Positions 17,391 through 29,600 of a DNA stretch of 64,000 bases are shown here, piece by piece (position 1 is the first letter of the stretch; each line of letters opens with the position of its first letter). The notes beneath the pieces are model-generated. The model was not told the origin of the DNA. It saw only the letters and a list, made by a program, of their open reading frames with translations, and did no database searches. Location of the stretch: contig NZ_SJCY01000001.1 in the NCBI RefSeq assembly GCF_004354365.1, forward strand, positions 1-64,000. The letters run 5' to 3'. This DNA is from Pedobacter changchengzhani. Its GTDB lineage: Bacteria > Bacteroidota > Bacteroidia > Sphingobacteriales > Sphingobacteriaceae. The translations under genes and the position numbers were made by a program.

Positions 17391-18788
17391 ATGGGATGTG
17401 GAAGTTGTTCGACAGGTGGTGGTTGCACCCCTAATGGATGCAAAAGTAATGGCTCATGTGGCACCGGTGGTTGCCAAACAATGGAAGTTCATGATTGGTT
17501 AGCCAATTTGGATATGCCTTCAAATTATAAACCTTTTCAGGTTACAGAAATAAAATTTAAAGGTTCTAGAAAGGAATTCTTTTTAAATAGTGATAATATT
17601 TACTTAGAAATTGGCGAGCTTGTTGCCGTTGAAGGGCCAACAGGTGGCTTTGATGTAGGGCATGTATCACTAACTGGTGAGTTGGTTCGTATCCAAATGA
17701 AACGGAGAAAAACCAGCTTAGACCAAGTAACTAAGAAAATATATCGTAAGGCATCAGAGGCTGATGTAGAAAAGTGGAATTCGGCAAAAGAGATGGAGTG
17801 GGAAACCATGCATAAAGCCCGTAAAATGGCTTTGGATTTGCGTTTGTCGATGAAAATTAGCGATGTAGATTACCAAGCTGATAAAACCAAAGCCACATTT
17901 TTTTATACTGCAGAAGGTCGGGTAGATTTTAGAGAGCTGATTAAAAAAATGGCCGAAAATTTTAGGGTGCGGATCGAAATGCGCCAAATTGGGATGCGTC
18001 AAGAAGCTGGCCGTTTAGGCGGAATAGGCTCTTGTGGTAGAGAACTTTGCTGCTCCACGTGGTTAACAAATTTTAAAACCGTTTCTACAGCTGCGGCCAG
18101 ATATCAAAACTTATCATTAAACACTTTAAAGTTAGCAGGCCAGTGTGGTAAGCTAAAATGTTGTTTAAATTATGAATTGGATACTTATTTAGATGCTTTA
18201 AAAGATATTCCGGATCGCATTGAAAGTTTGGATACTGAGATTGGGTACGCCCGTCATCAAAAAACGGATATTTTTAAGAAAATTATGTGGTTCAGCTATC
18301 CGAATGATGAAAATTGGATTCCGATTGCGGCTGCCCGTGTAAAAGAAATTATGGCTATGAATAAGGCCGGCAAAAAGGCACCTAATTTAAAAGAAGAAGC
18401 TATAAAAGTGGCAACTCCGCTTGTTGTAGAAAAAACTTTCGATTACGAAAATGTAGTTGGGCAGGATAGTTTAACCCGTTTAGATGAGCGTAAAAACAAG
18501 AATAATAATCAAAATCGTAATCCAAACCAAAAAGCAAATCCAAACCGCAATCAAAATAGAAATAGGCCAGCGCCGGGAGATAAACCTTTAGCGCAAAAAC
18601 CTACGCAAAAACCACAATCGGCAAAGCCACAAAGCGCACCAGTTGCTAAGTTAAATCCAAATCAAGAGGGAACTGCCGAAGGTGGGCAATTGCCCGAGCA
18701 GAACCGCAACAGAAATAGAAATAATAGAAAGAAAAACAATAACCGCCTAAACAACAATGGTTCAGAAATTAAGCCTTCTGGCGAGTAA
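17391..18788 (+). CDS. ricT: PSP1-domain protein, RicT-like, with Asn-rich tail
   Basis: 465 residues. A Cys/Gly-rich N-terminus (GCGSCSTGGGC, CGTGGC) precedes the PSP1 C-terminal domain (about 90-290), with conserved cysteines in GSCGRELCCSTWL and GQCGKLKCCLNYELD. In Bacillus the homologue YaaT/RicT is part of an Fe-S RNA-processing regulatory complex; the role here is unproven. The tail from about residue 360 is low complexity, rich in Asn, Arg, Lys and Pro, and may bind RNA. It follows holB by 2 bp, and its last 32 nt overlap gldH. Confidence 0.88.
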   Translation: MGCGSCSTGGGCTPNGCKSNGSCGTGGCQTMEVHDWLANLDMPSNYKPFQVTEIKFKGSRKEFFLNSDNIYLEIGELVAVEGPTGGFDVGHVSLTGELVRIQMKRRKTSLDQVTKKIYRKASEADVEKWNSAKEMEWETMHKARKMALDLRLSMKISDVDYQADKTKATFFYTAEGRVDFRELIKKMAENFRVRIEMRQIGMRQEAGRLGGIGSCGRELCCSTWLTNFKTVSTAAARYQNLSLNTLKLAGQCGKLKCCLNYELDTYLDALKDIPDRIESLDTEIGYARHQKTDIFKKIMWFSYPNDENWIPIAAARVKEIMAMNKAGKKAPNLKEEAIKVATPLVVEKTFDYENVVGQDSLTRLDERKNKNNNQNRNPNQKANPNRNQNRNRPAPGDKPLAQKPTQKPQSAKPQSAPVAKLNPNQEGTAEGGQLPEQNRNRNRNNRKKNNNRLNNNGSEIKPSGE

Positions 18789-19248
18789 AAAAGCGGCTTT
18801 ATTAGTCGGGATATTTTTTGCAATTTCCCTTCTATCAAGTTGTGCGAGCAATATTGCTGATGTGAATGTGGAAATTCCTGACCATGCTTGGAGTTACAGA
18901 AATCATATTAAAGCCAGTTTCGAGATAAAAGACTATACAAAAGCCTACAACATCTATTTTAAATTAAGGCATACTGCCGATTATAGGTATGCCAATATTT
19001 TTATTCTCGCGCATTTTAAAAATGATAAATCAACGGCAACAAAACGCTTTGAATTTAAATTGGCTAAAAACGATGGAGAATGGTTGGGCAGTGGATCGGG
19101 CAATCTTTTTACCTACAACTTGCCTTTACTTAGCAATTATCACTTCGAAAAAAATGGTAAACATGAAATTGATTTGGAGCAAAACATGAGGGATAATCCA
19201 TTGATGGAAATAAGTGACGTTGGTATTTTGGTTGAGGAAGTAAAGTAG
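18757..19248 (+). CDS. gldH: GldH-family gliding motility lipoprotein
   Basis: 163 residues. A lipoprotein signal ends at LLSSCASN. The body (IPDHAWSYRNHIKASFEI, IYFKLRHTADYRYANIFIL, GEWLGSGSGNLFTYNLPLL, ISDVGILVEEVK) matches GldH. In Flavobacterium GldH is needed for gliding; in non-gliding relatives it is kept with unclear function. The ATG at 18757 lies inside ricT (32-nt overlap, different frame), and this start is needed to keep the signal peptide. Confidence 0.88.
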   Translation: MVQKLSLLASKKAALLVGIFFAISLLSSCASNIADVNVEIPDHAWSYRNHIKASFEIKDYTKAYNIYFKLRHTADYRYANIFILAHFKNDKSTATKRFEFKLAKNDGEWLGSGSGNLFTYNLPLLSNYHFEKNGKHEIDLEQNMRDNPLMEISDVGILVEEVK

Positions 19249-19360
19249 TAATGGTTAATCATCTTGGTTAGGTAAAGTATTGAGCGTTACGCTAAAATAA
19301 TTTGCTAAAAGCTTTTCTTTGTAAAATATTTGTTATAATTGTGAAACTAAATTAACAATT

Positions 19361-22219
19361 ATGATAAAAAAATTACTCAAATTATTTCTAGTATTTGCTT
19401 TTTTTGTATGCTCAAATCAAGTAGTTGCACAAAGTTTACAAGGAAAAGTTGCTGACTCTTCAGGAGTTGTAATTCCTGGTGCAAGCGTACAAATTGTAGG
19501 GCAGAAGTTGGGTACATCAACTAATGCCAACGGTGTGTATTCGATAAAATTACCTGCTGCAGGTTCTTATAAGGTTAGGGTAACTTTTACAGGTTATGTT
19601 AACAATGAGCAGGCTGTTGCGGTAGGCAAAACAGTAACTACATTAGATTTTAGATTAGACGAAACGAAAGCCGATTTGGGCGATGTTGTTGTGATCGGAT
19701 CAAGATCTACACCAAGAACGAACATTGAAAGTGTAGTTCCTGTAGATTTAATTTCTACTAAAGATATTAAAGTTTTTGCTCAAACAGATTTAACGCAAAT
19801 TTTAAATTTCGTTGCACCATCTTTCAGTTCTAATAGGCAAACCGTTGCCGATGGTACGGATCATATAGATCCTGCATCTTTGCGTGGGTTAGGTCCTGAT
19901 CAAGTATTAGTTTTGGTAAATGGAAAACGCCGACACACTACTGCTTTAGTTAATATTAATGGTACTTTCGGGCGTGGTTCGGTAGGTACGGATTTAAATT
20001 CTATTCCCGTTGCTGCAATTGAGCGTATCGAGGTTTTGCGTGATGGCGCTGCAGCCCAATACGGTTCTGACGCGATTGCTGGTGTAATTAACATCGTACT
20101 TAAAAAAGTAACACCTTATAGCTTCTCAACTTCATTCGGTCAATCAAACTCTAAAGCTTTAGGTCGCGAGTTTTTGGATGGACGTACTTTCCAAGCAGAC
20201 TTTAGTAAAGGATGGGCTTTTAATAACGATAAAGGATTTATAAATTTTGCAGTACAATATCTAAAAAGAGACAACACCAATCGTGGTGGATTAGATACCC
20301 GTCCGCTTTTGTATGCTGCAAACCCAACCAAAGGCGCATTAGAAAGTGAAGCAGCTTTCCAAGCACGTTTTGCGGGCATAAAGGCTGCAGATGACGCTAG
20401 GGCGGCTGCCAATGGATTAGACAGAAACAACATGCAAGTTGGTCAGTCAGATTCTCAAAATGCTGGCGGTTTTTTAAACGGACAATTTAATTTAGGTAAA
20501 ACTGCAGAATTGTATTTTGCGGGTGGTATAACACATAAAACAGGTAGCGCCGCTGGTTTCTACCGCTTGCCAACCCAAACTACTCAGGTAGATTTAAGTA
20601 TCTATCCGAATGGATTTTTACCTTTAATCGATACGAAAATTAACGATTACTCTTTCTCTTTAGGTTTAAGAGGTAAATTAGGTACTTGGGATTATGATTT
20701 GAGTAATACAAGTGGCGAAAACACCATTAAGTTTAATATTAACAATACTGTAAATGCATCTCTGCCAACAGGAACAAGCCCTACTTCGTTTTACGCAGGC
20801 GAACTGTTGTTTAGACAAAATACTAGTAATTTCGATTTGAATAAAAAACACACTTTTGACGGTGGTTTTTTAACCTCCTTAAATACTGCTTTTGGTGCTG
20901 AGTTTAGAATAGACAATTATCAAATTAAGCAAGGTGAGCCATTGTCTTATTCAAATGGTGGAAGAATGATTGGTACCTCGCCAACAGCTTCAGGATCGCA
21001 AGTTTTTCCGGGATTTAAACCTGCTAATGCTTTAGATAAATCGAGAAATAACGTTGGTGCTTATGCAGATTTTGAAGCAGAATTTGGCAAACGTTTAACT
21101 TTGGAGGCTGCGGGTCGTTATGAGAACTTTAGTGATTTTGGTTCTAACTTTTCTTATAAATTTACAGGTAAGGTTAAGCTTTTTGGCGATGTATCTTTAC
21201 GTGGTGCTTATGCAACTGGATTTAGAGCACCGTCTTTACACCAACAATATTTTAACAATGAGAGCACGCAATTTGTAGGCACTAATGCCACACAGGTATT
21301 AACCGTAAACAATGCAAACCCAATTGTTGCTCAATTTGGTGTTGGTGCTTTAAAACCAGAAATTTCTAAATCTGGTAGTTTAGGTTTGGCTGGCAGAATT
21401 GCTAAAACATTTACGTTTACAATTGATGCGTATAATATTGATATAAAAGACCGTATCGTTTTCTCAAGTCAATATGCTCGAGAACGTTCGGGAGGCGTTT
21501 TGGTTCCAACAGGTGTTGTAAATCAGATTTTAAATACAGTTGATCCAACGGCACAAGTTAATAGTGTGCAGTTTTTTACCAATGCAATTACTACAAATAC
21601 TGCTGGTATTGATGTTGTGTTAACCAACAAATTTACGTTTAGCAGCAAAAGCAATTTAATTTTAAGCGTTGCGGGTAATGTAAATAAAACTGTGGTAAGA
21701 AGCATTCAAGGGTCGCCAAAAATTGAAAGTGATCCAAACCTAAAAGCAAAGTTGTTCGATCGTTTAGAGCGCTCTCGATTTGAAAGCTCAGTACCTAAAA
21801 ATAAATTAAACCTTACTGCTACTTTAAATATCGAAAAATTATCATTTGTTGCTAGAACGGTGCGTTTTGGGGAAGTAACTTTTTTAAACGCAGTTGATCC
21901 AAATATTCCTGCAAATGGCTTACCTGTTCAGTTAGATCAAACATTTTCTCCTAAATGGGTGAGTGATTTTTCTGTAAGTTACCAAGCAAGCAAAGTGTGG
22001 TCGGTTACTGTTGGTGCAAACAATATTTTTGATGTTTATCCAGATAAGTTATATATCGATCCTCGAGACAATGCAAATAATTTGAGCGGAACGCCAGGAA
22101 ATACTTATTCCGGTAGCCTTGATAATACTTCAAACGGAAGATTTTTATATCCTAGAGCGGTTAGCCAATTTGGATTTAACGGCCGTTACGTTTATGGAAA
22201 AATTGCTTGTACATTTTAA
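19361..22219 (+). CDS. TonB-dependent outer-membrane receptor (not SusC type)
   Basis: 952 residues. A signal peptide ([13 protein letters not shown]) is followed by a carboxypeptidase-regulatory-like domain (about 25-110), a plug (about 120-235; [71 protein letters not shown]) and a barrel ending in GKIACTF. The plug resembles siderophore/cobalamin-type receptors rather than SusC, and no susD follows. The substrate is unknown. It is monocistronic with a terminator at 22237. Confidence 0.93.
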   Translation: MIKKLLKLFLVFAFFVCSNQVVAQSLQGKVADSSGVVIPGASVQIVGQKLGTSTNANGVYSIKLPAAGSYKVRVTFTGYVNNEQAVAVGKTVTTLDFRLDETKADLGDVVVIGSRSTPRTNIESVVPVDLISTKDIKVFAQTDLTQILNFVAPSFSSNRQTVADGTDHIDPASLRGLGPDQVLVLVNGKRRHTTALVNINGTFGRGSVGTDLNSIPVAAIERIEVLRDGAAAQYGSDAIAGVINIVLKKVTPYSFSTSFGQSNSKALGREFLDGRTFQADFSKGWAFNNDKGFINFAVQYLKRDNTNRGGLDTRPLLYAANPTKGALESEAAFQARFAGIKAADDARAAANGLDRNNMQVGQSDSQNAGGFLNGQFNLGKTAELYFAGGITHKTGSAAGFYRLPTQTTQVDLSIYPNGFLPLIDTKINDYSFSLGLRGKLGTWDYDLSNTSGENTIKFNINNTVNASLPTGTSPTSFYAGELLFRQNTSNFDLNKKHTFDGGFLTSLNTAFGAEFRIDNYQIKQGEPLSYSNGGRMIGTSPTASGSQVFPGFKPANALDKSRNNVGAYADFEAEFGKRLTLEAAGRYENFSDFGSNFSYKFTGKVKLFGDVSLRGAYATGFRAPSLHQQYFNNESTQFVGTNATQVLTVNNANPIVAQFGVGALKPEISKSGSLGLAGRIAKTFTFTIDAYNIDIKDRIVFSSQYARERSGGVLVPTGVVNQILNTVDPTAQVNSVQFFTNAITTNTAGIDVVLTNKFTFSSKSNLILSVAGNVNKTVVRSIQGSPKIESDPNLKAKLFDRLERSRFESSVPKNKLNLTATLNIEKLSFVARTVRFGEVTFLNAVDPNIPANGLPVQLDQTFSPKWVSDFSVSYQASKVWSVTVGANNIFDVYPDKLYIDPRDNANNLSGTPGNTYSGSLDNTSNGRFLYPRAVSQFGFNGRYVYGKIACTF

Positions 22220-22236
22220 AGAACAAAGCAATTCAT

Positions 22237-22277
22237 AAAAAAAGCGCTGTATGTTATGTACAGCGCTTTTTTTTTAT
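22237..22277. terminator. Bidirectional terminator between TonB receptor and murF
   Basis: AGCGCTGTA pairs with TACAGCGCT across a 7-nt loop. The stem is extended by an A run on the left and a T run on the right, so it can end transcription from both sides. It lies between two convergent genes. Confidence 0.88.
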
Positions 22278-22313
22278 AATAGTAATTTTTCTGGCTTCAC
22301 TTCAAAAACGATG

Positions 22314-23615
22314 TTACAAATACTGCAATAAGTTTTCCAATTTCATCCCCCGGGATCCTTTTAGCAATATTAAATGGTCTTTTATAGGGTTTTGTTGAAG
22401 ATAAGTTACTGCTTCTGCAGGGGTTTTAAAAAAAATGGCGTTAAAATCATCCTTAAAAAGGTAGAAACTATTGCCAATTAAAATAATTTTTTCTGGGTCA
22501 CTTTTTACAGCTTGCATGGCAATTAAACGATGTTGTGCTTCAGATTCATCCCCAAGCTCAAACATATCACCTAAAATAACAATTTTTTTATCGGCAGTTA
22601 AAACAGAAATATTATCAATTGCAGCGCTCATACTGCTCGGGTTTGCGTTATAGAAATCGCAGATTACGGTATTATGTTCAGTTTTTGTCAATTGCGAACG
22701 GTTATTTTTCGGTACATAATTAGCTAAACCGCAATTTATTTCCGCTGGTGATAAATCAAAAAAATCGCCGATACAAATTGCTGATAGAATGTTCTCGAAA
22801 TTATAACTTCCCGTTAAGTTTGTTTTTACCGAAGTACTTTCTTCATGATTTGTCCAGTCGATTTCAATGAATGGATCGCTTGTTTTTAAAGTGCCTTTGA
22901 TGGTATTGCCGTTTTCGGAGCCATAATAAATGAGTTTATTTAAGTGCTTAGACGCGCACATTTCCATCAAAAAAGCATTATCTCTATTGATAAAAACATA
23001 GCCATTGGCTACCTTTAAATAGGCATATAATTCTGCTTTGCCTTTTTTTACGCCTTCAAAACCGCCAAATCCTTCTAAATGTGCCATGCCAACATTTGTA
23101 ATTATGCCATGAGTGGGCTGCACAATACTGCAAAGAAATTCGATTTCTTTTTGATGGTTCGCACCCATTTCAATAACCGCAATTTCTACATCGCTTTTAA
23201 TTGCCAAAATGGATAATGGAACACCAATGTGATTATTTAAATTGCCAAAAGTAGCAAAGGTTTTAAATCGCTCGGATAAAACAGCATTAATTAATTCCTT
23301 GCTTGTTGTTTTGCCATTGCTGCCAGTTAAGCCCACCACTGGAATATTTAGTTGCATTCGGTGGTGGCGTGCTAAATCTTGTAGCGTGGTTAGCACATCA
23401 TCAACCAATAAACAACGCTCATTTATCGAATGAGCCACTTCATCTACTATCGAATATGACGCACCTTTTTCTATGGCTTGCACTGCAAATTCGTTGGCAT
23501 TAAAATTATCGCCCTTTAATGCAAAGAAAATACAACCCGGAGTAATGTTTCGGGTATCGGTAGAGATTTGGCTATTTCCTAAATAATAATTATAAAGTTC
23601 TTCTATCGCAATCAT
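22314..23615 (-). CDS. murF: UDP-N-acetylmuramoyl-tripeptide--D-alanyl-D-alanine ligase
   Basis: 433 residues. Adds D-Ala-D-Ala to the peptidoglycan precursor in the cytoplasm. The N-terminal domain (about 1-90; STDTRNITPGCIFFALKGDNFNAN) binds UDP. The central ATPase domain has VGLTGSNGKTTSKELI, IEMGANHQKEIEFL and the HxGxxGG-like MAHLEGFGGFEGVKKGKAEL. The C-terminal domain has CDFYNANPSSMSAAI and ILGDMFELG. All key Mur-ligase motifs are present. It stands alone here, not in the dcw cluster. Confidence 0.95.
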   Translation of the reverse strand: MIAIEELYNYYLGNSQISTDTRNITPGCIFFALKGDNFNANEFAVQAIEKGASYSIVDEVAHSINERCLLVDDVLTTLQDLARHHRMQLNIPVVGLTGSNGKTTSKELINAVLSERFKTFATFGNLNNHIGVPLSILAIKSDVEIAVIEMGANHQKEIEFLCSIVQPTHGIITNVGMAHLEGFGGFEGVKKGKAELYAYLKVANGYVFINRDNAFLMEMCASKHLNKLIYYGSENGNTIKGTLKTSDPFIEIDWTNHEESTSVKTNLTGSYNFENILSAICIGDFFDLSPAEINCGLANYVPKNNRSQLTKTEHNTVICDFYNANPSSMSAAIDNISVLTADKKIVILGDMFELGDESEAQHRLIAMQAVKSDPEKIILIGNSFYLFKDDFNAIFFKTPAEAVTYLQQNPIKDHLILLKGSRGMKLENLLQYL

Positions 23616-23759
23616 GTTTTGGTATTATTTCTATTGTAAAATTAAGCTTTAGCTCCAATAAAAAACAAAATTAGTACATTAGATGAAAAATTTGCTTTAA
23701 AAAGTTTTCTAACGAAGCCGAACTGAAATTCATATCTCTTACCAACAAGATCATTATAA

Positions 23760-26255
23760 ATGAAAAAGACATTTACCTTCTTGATAGCCATCTTATTTAC
23801 ATCCTTACTGGTTCGTGGCCAAGTCCAATCTCCCGATCAATTTTTGGGATATGAATTGGGTAGTCATTTTACCCCTCATTACAAAGTGGTTGATTATTTT
23901 AGGCAGACCGCTTCGGTTGCATCGAAAAATGTAAAGCTTATTGAATATGGTAAAACCAATGAGGGCAGGCCATTAATGGTGGCGGTAGTTTCATCTGCAG
24001 ATAACATTGCTAAAATTGAACAAATAAGAAAAAATAATTTAGCGTTAACTTCTGGAAAAGCTACTCAAGTAGATTTAGCAAGTCAACCTGTTATTGTTTG
24101 GCTAAGTTATAATGTACATGGAAATGAAGCGAATTCGACAGAAACCTCAATGAAAACCCTGTACACATTGGCTTCTGGCTTAAATAACGAGGCAAATCAA
24201 TGGCTAAAAAATACAGTTGTTGTGATCGATCCATGTCTTAATCCAGATGGTAGAGATCGATATGTGAATTATTTTAATAGCGTGGTGGGTAATAAGCCAA
24301 ATTCAAACCCTCAATCTAGAGAACATATAGAACCTTGGCCCGGGGGAAGACCTAATCATTATTATTTCGATTTGAATAGAGATTGGGCATGGCAAACGCA
24401 AATTGAAAGTACACAAAGGTTAGCGTTGTATAACAATTGGATGCCAGAAGTGCACGTAGATTTTCATGAGCAAGGCTATAACGAACCTTATTACTTCGCG
24501 CCAGCAGCAGAGCCTGTGCACCAAAACATTACGGCATGGCAAAAGAGTTTTCAAGTGGTGGTGGGTAAAAATAATGCCAAATACTTTGATGCAGAAGGTT
24601 GGCAATACTTTACAAAAGAAAGGTTCGATTTACTCTATCCATCGTATGGAGATACCTACCCTTTATATAACGGCGCCATTGGGATGACTTATGAGCAAGG
24701 TGGCATAAGAGCAGGGCTATCTGTGGTAACTAAAGATGGTGATACGCTAACCTTAAAAGATAGAATTGCGCATCATTTCGCTACGAGCATGTCAACCATC
24801 GAAGTAAGTTCGTTAAACCATAACCAGTTGCTTCAAGAATTTAAAAAATACTTTCAGCAAGAAATTAATGCTTCACCAGGGATTTATAAAAGCTATGTAA
24901 TTAAGCCAACCAACCTATCACGGTTAAAAAAACTTGCCGAATTACTTACTAAAAATAAAATTGAATTTGCTTACGGCGGGGAAAAAACAGCTCGAGGCTA
25001 CAATTATGATACCCAGAAAGAAGAAAACTTCAGTATTGGCCGTAACGATTTAATTGTGAATGTACAACAATCAAAAGCGGTGTTGGCTAACGTTCTTTTC
25101 GAACCTCAAACCTTTGTAACCGATTCTAACACTTACGACATTACCGCTTGGGCTTTACCCTATGTATATGGATTAGCAGCCTACGCAAGTAAGGAAAGTA
25201 TCAGTGGAAAATTTTCAACCTTGGAGGAAATTAAACAACCCGGTAATGATGTCGATAAACCGCTAGCATGGATTTTTAATTGGGGGAGTAGTAATAATGT
25301 ACAAGTATTAATCGCCTTACAAAATCAAAATATTAAAGTTAGGCAAGCCGATCAGCCGTTTACCGTTAATGGAAAGGATTTCGCATCGGGCACTTTAATT
25401 GTGTTAAGAAACGAGAATGAACGATTGGTAAAGGATTTAAAAACGAAAGTTGTGAACATTGCTGCACAACTAAATCAACCTATCCAAACTACTATGATTG
25501 GTTTTGTAGAGAAGGGTAAAGACTTTGGATCGAATGTTTACCCAATTTTAAAAGCACCAAAAATTGCCATCGTCTCCGGTTCCGAAACTTCTTCGTTGGC
25601 TTTTGGCGAAGTTTGGTTTTATTTGGAGCACGACCTCAATCTTTCTCCAGTAATCATCAACCAAAACGATTTAAATAGATTGGATTACGATAAAATTAAT
25701 ACGCTAATTCTGCCTAATGGCGATTACAGCTCCTTTATTGGCGATGGACTTACCGCGTGGATTAATAAAGGCGGGAAGTTAATTTTAATGGAAGATGCCA
25801 TTGAGAGTGTGTTGGATAAGAAAGGCTTTGAAATTAAGAAAAAAGATTTCGCCATAAAAAAAGACGAAAAGCTGGAACCCAACAAATTACTTTTTAAGAA
25901 CAAGGATAAAGATGATTACGATGTTTCCATTCCCGGCGCAATCTATCGCATTAATTTAGACGATTCACATCCATTTTCTTATGGTTTGGGCAAAGCTTAT
26001 TATAGCTTAAAAACCGATAGAAAAATTTACGAACCTTTTGTTAATGGCTGGAATATTGGCGCTGTTAATGATAAAAGTTTAATTGCAGGTGTTGTGGGCA
26101 AAAAAGCTAGAGAAGAACTCAAATCAGGATTGCTAATCGGTACGCAAGACTTTGGCAGAGGCCAAGTAGTTTACCTCGCAATCGACCCACTTTTTAGAAA
26201 TTTTTGGGAAGGCGGAAAAACCTTATTTAGTAATGTTATTTTTTGCAGTTATTAG
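23760..26255 (+). CDS. Exported M14-family zinc carboxypeptidase
   Basis: 831 residues with a signal peptide (LFTSLLVRGQ). The zinc motif HGNE (H120, E123) is followed by NPDGRDRYV and FDLNRDW, then HVDFHEQGY with the third zinc His and IGMTYEQGG. The C-terminal half (about 430-831) is a large accessory region including IFNWGSSNNVQVLIAL and an amidotransferase-like PNGDYSSFIGDGL segment, and ends FWEGGKTLF, as in many Bacteroidota M14 proteins of this length. A role in extracellular peptide degradation is likely. It precedes a SusCD locus by 292 bp. Confidence 0.9.
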   Translation: MKKTFTFLIAILFTSLLVRGQVQSPDQFLGYELGSHFTPHYKVVDYFRQTASVASKNVKLIEYGKTNEGRPLMVAVVSSADNIAKIEQIRKNNLALTSGKATQVDLASQPVIVWLSYNVHGNEANSTETSMKTLYTLASGLNNEANQWLKNTVVVIDPCLNPDGRDRYVNYFNSVVGNKPNSNPQSREHIEPWPGGRPNHYYFDLNRDWAWQTQIESTQRLALYNNWMPEVHVDFHEQGYNEPYYFAPAAEPVHQNITAWQKSFQVVVGKNNAKYFDAEGWQYFTKERFDLLYPSYGDTYPLYNGAIGMTYEQGGIRAGLSVVTKDGDTLTLKDRIAHHFATSMSTIEVSSLNHNQLLQEFKKYFQQEINASPGIYKSYVIKPTNLSRLKKLAELLTKNKIEFAYGGEKTARGYNYDTQKEENFSIGRNDLIVNVQQSKAVLANVLFEPQTFVTDSNTYDITAWALPYVYGLAAYASKESISGKFSTLEEIKQPGNDVDKPLAWIFNWGSSNNVQVLIALQNQNIKVRQADQPFTVNGKDFASGTLIVLRNENERLVKDLKTKVVNIAAQLNQPIQTTMIGFVEKGKDFGSNVYPILKAPKIAIVSGSETSSLAFGEVWFYLEHDLNLSPVIINQNDLNRLDYDKINTLILPNGDYSSFIGDGLTAWINKGGKLILMEDAIESVLDKKGFEIKKKDFAIKKDEKLEPNKLLFKNKDKDDYDVSIPGAIYRINLDDSHPFSYGLGKAYYSLKTDRKIYEPFVNGWNIGAVNDKSLIAGVVGKKAREELKSGLLIGTQDFGRGQVVYLAIDPLFRNFWEGGKTLFSNVIFCSY

Positions 26256-26504
26256 CCCAAAAATTTAACAAAAGAAAAGGCCGCGAAACCTAAAAAAAGT
26301 GTTAGGTGCTCCTTTTTAAGAAGAATACTATGTTCGCATAACAACCAAAATAGGCCAAAGTGTATCAAATACACCAGTTAATTATACCAAAATTCGATCC
26401 TAATTTGTGCCTAAATATCTATAAATCAATAATATAAGATGTTTTACAGTTTTATGTTAAAAAATGTTAAATAAAATTTGCGCGTTAAAATTTCTACAGT
26501 TACT

Positions 26505-26640
26505 TTAGAAGATTATTATAAATTATTAACTAACCTATTTTTTAATTATGAAAAAACTTCTACAAAGTTTGTTCATTTTGTTGTTTGTTGCAAGTGCTGC
26601 AATGGCTCAAGATAGAACAATTACTGGTACGGTAACATCA
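26505..26640 (+). repeat. Shared leader/signal-peptide block of SusC genes, copy 1
   Basis: The 43 bp before the ATG and the first 31 codons of the SusC gene at 26548 are almost identical to 33619-33752. In the coding part I count four mismatches over 93 nt; in the leader there are a few substitutions and a 2-bp length difference. Downstream the two genes diverge strongly. Confidence 0.85.
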
Positions 26641-29600
26641 CAAGAAGATGGATTACCTATTCCGGGTGCTACAGTGCGGGTAAAAGAAATCCCTAATTTA
26701 GGCGCTCAAACAAGTGCTAATGGTAAATTTTCGCTGAAAGTGCCAGCAATTGGTAAGACTTTAGTCATATCGTTTTTGGGATACGATGCTAAAGAAATTG
26801 CTATTCCTGCAAGCAACGTTGTTACTGTTGCGCTAAAATCTAATTCAAATAATTTAGATGAAGTTGTTATCACAGCTGGTGGTGTAAGTATTAAACGTAG
26901 GCAACAAGGTAATCAAGCAACTACTGTTAAAGCAGAGGAATTAACGCAAGGGAAAGCATTTAATGTGGCAAGTGCCTTAACTGGTAAAGTTGCAGGTTTG
27001 CAAGTAAATGCTGTTGGTTCGGGTGTAAACCCAGATGTTCGTTTGGTGCTTCGTGGTAACAGATCATTAACGGGAAATAACCAGGCTTTAGTTGTGGTTG
27101 ATAACGTTATTGTTCCTACAGCTGTTTTGGGAAATTTGAATCCTGAAGATATCGAAAATGTTGAGGTTTTGAATGGAGCCGGCGCGGCAGCACTTTATGG
27201 TTCTGATGCATCTAACGGTGCGATTATCGTTACAACTAAGAAAGGAAAAGCTGGTGTACCTGTTATTAAGGTTGGGCAAACTACAACCTTTGAAACCATT
27301 GCTTTTTTGCCTAAACTTCAAAAAAGGTTTGGTTCGGGAACATCACCCGATGATGTGCCGAGCTATACGCCTTTCGAGAATCAACAATATGGCCCTGCAT
27401 TTGACGGTGTGCCAAGAATTATTGGTAAGCCTACAGTGGATGGTTCTATTCAAACAGTTCCTTATTCATTTGACGAAAAGACGGGTAAAAATAATTTCTG
27501 GGATACAGGATTAAATAATCAGACAGATTTTAGTGTATCTTCTGGAGATGAAAAAAGTAGATATTTCCTATCGTCTCAATATTTTGACCAAAAGGGAACT
27601 GTTCCCGGAGACAAATACAATCGCTTCTCAATCCGTATAAATGGAAGCAGACAGTTTACAGATAAGTTTGATTTTGATTTTAACGCCAATTATGTTCAAA
27701 ACAGATATAACTTAGGTAATGCAGGCCAAGCGTTTTTTACAGTTTTGCAAACTCCAGGTCAGATTCCTTTAGCAACTTACGCAAATTATAAAACAGATAA
27801 ATTTTCCACTCCTGATGGTTACTACAACGAGTACTTTGATAACCCGTATTTCGTTTTAGGCAACGAAAGAAATTTAACGAGAAACGATTACTTAACAGGT
27901 AGTGCACAGTTAAGATATAAGCCAATTACAGATTTAACTATTTTATTTAGGGTTAGCATTGCGACCAGAAATGGATCTAATAAATCTCATGTTGATAAAT
28001 ACACTTATTCTGCTTACAGAAAAGGTTTAAGTGGTACATCTATTGCGGTTGATAGACCGGGGAGCGTTGGCGACGGTGCTTTTTACACCACGCAATTAAA
28101 TCCTGAATTTCAAGTTCAATATATTAAAAAAATTAGCAAAGATTTTTCTTTAAATGCCCTTTTAGGCGCGAGTTCAAGAGACAATATAGGGAAAAATATA
28201 AACGCGTCATCTTCTGTATTTGTAATACCCGGATTATATAATGTGTCCAACACAACGGGGAACACTTTTGGATCTGAAAACAATTATAGAGTTCGCCAAT
28301 ATGGTATTTATGGAGATGTGCGTTTAGGTTTTAGAGATTATTTATACTTACACGTAACTGGACGAAATGATTGGCGATCTATATTGCCTGTTCAAAATCA
28401 GTCTTTATTCTATCCTGCAGCAGATATTTCATTTATTGCTTCTGATGCGATTTCTTTTCTAAAAGAATCTAAAACAATTTCTAGTTTAAAAATCAGAGCA
28501 GGTATATCTCAAGTAGGACAGATCAATCTTGGGGATTTTAATTTGGGTGCTTATGCACTTACTCCTACTTTCAATCAGCAATACGGCTATCCTTATGCAG
28601 GTGTACCAAGTTTTGGTGTTGGTAATACAGTAGTTGCACCAAACATAAAGCCAGAAATTACAAAACAAGTTGAAGGTGGTTTTGATTTAGAAATGTATAA
28701 ATCTAGAGTGACACTTAGCTTTACAATGTATCAATCAAATACCGTTGATCAGACTATCCCGGTTCAAGTATCGCAAACCTCAGGCTTTACCAGATATATT
28801 ACAAATACTGGTGAAGTTAGAAATAGAGGCGTAGAGACATCTTTAAGATTGGTCCCAGTTAAAACTGACGATTGGGAAGTAAGCGTTGGGGGTAATTTTA
28901 CGTATAATAAAAATAAGGTATTGTCTCTTGGCAATAATTCCGACGAACTGAGATTAGGAACTTTTGGTAATGCTTCCTTATTTGCTAAGATTGGCGAATC
29001 TTTCCCATTACTAACAGGAACTACATATAAAACAGATGATAAAGGAAGGATTATTGTTGATGCAATCACAGGATATCCAAGCGCAACTGAAAGTCAAAGT
29101 GCACTTGGTGTTACTGAGCCTAAGTATCGTTTAGGATTAGATATGTCTGCAACTTATAAAGGATTCAGATTTTCTACAGTGTTCGAATACCGTTCTGGTA
29201 ACGTGATTTATGCAGGTACTGGACCTGATTTTGATTTTTCTGGAACTGGTATCAGAACTACTTATTTTAATAGGGAGCGTTTCGTAGTGCCAAATTCATC
29301 ATATCTAGATCCTATTACAAATACGTACGTGGCTAATACGAACATCACTACACGTAGTGGTGGAACAGAATTTTACACGAACGATCGCAATAGTGGCGTG
29401 GCAGCTAATTACGTTTATTCGGCAGCTTTTTGGAAATTGAGGGAAGTTGCGTTGTCTTATAATTTGCCACAAAATCTGATCAATAGAGTTAAATATATAA
29501 AAGGAGCAACAATTAGTGCTCAAGGTAGAAATCTATTCCTTTTTGTACCAAAGTCTAATGTATATACAGATCCAGAATATAGTGCATTTTCTTCAACGAG

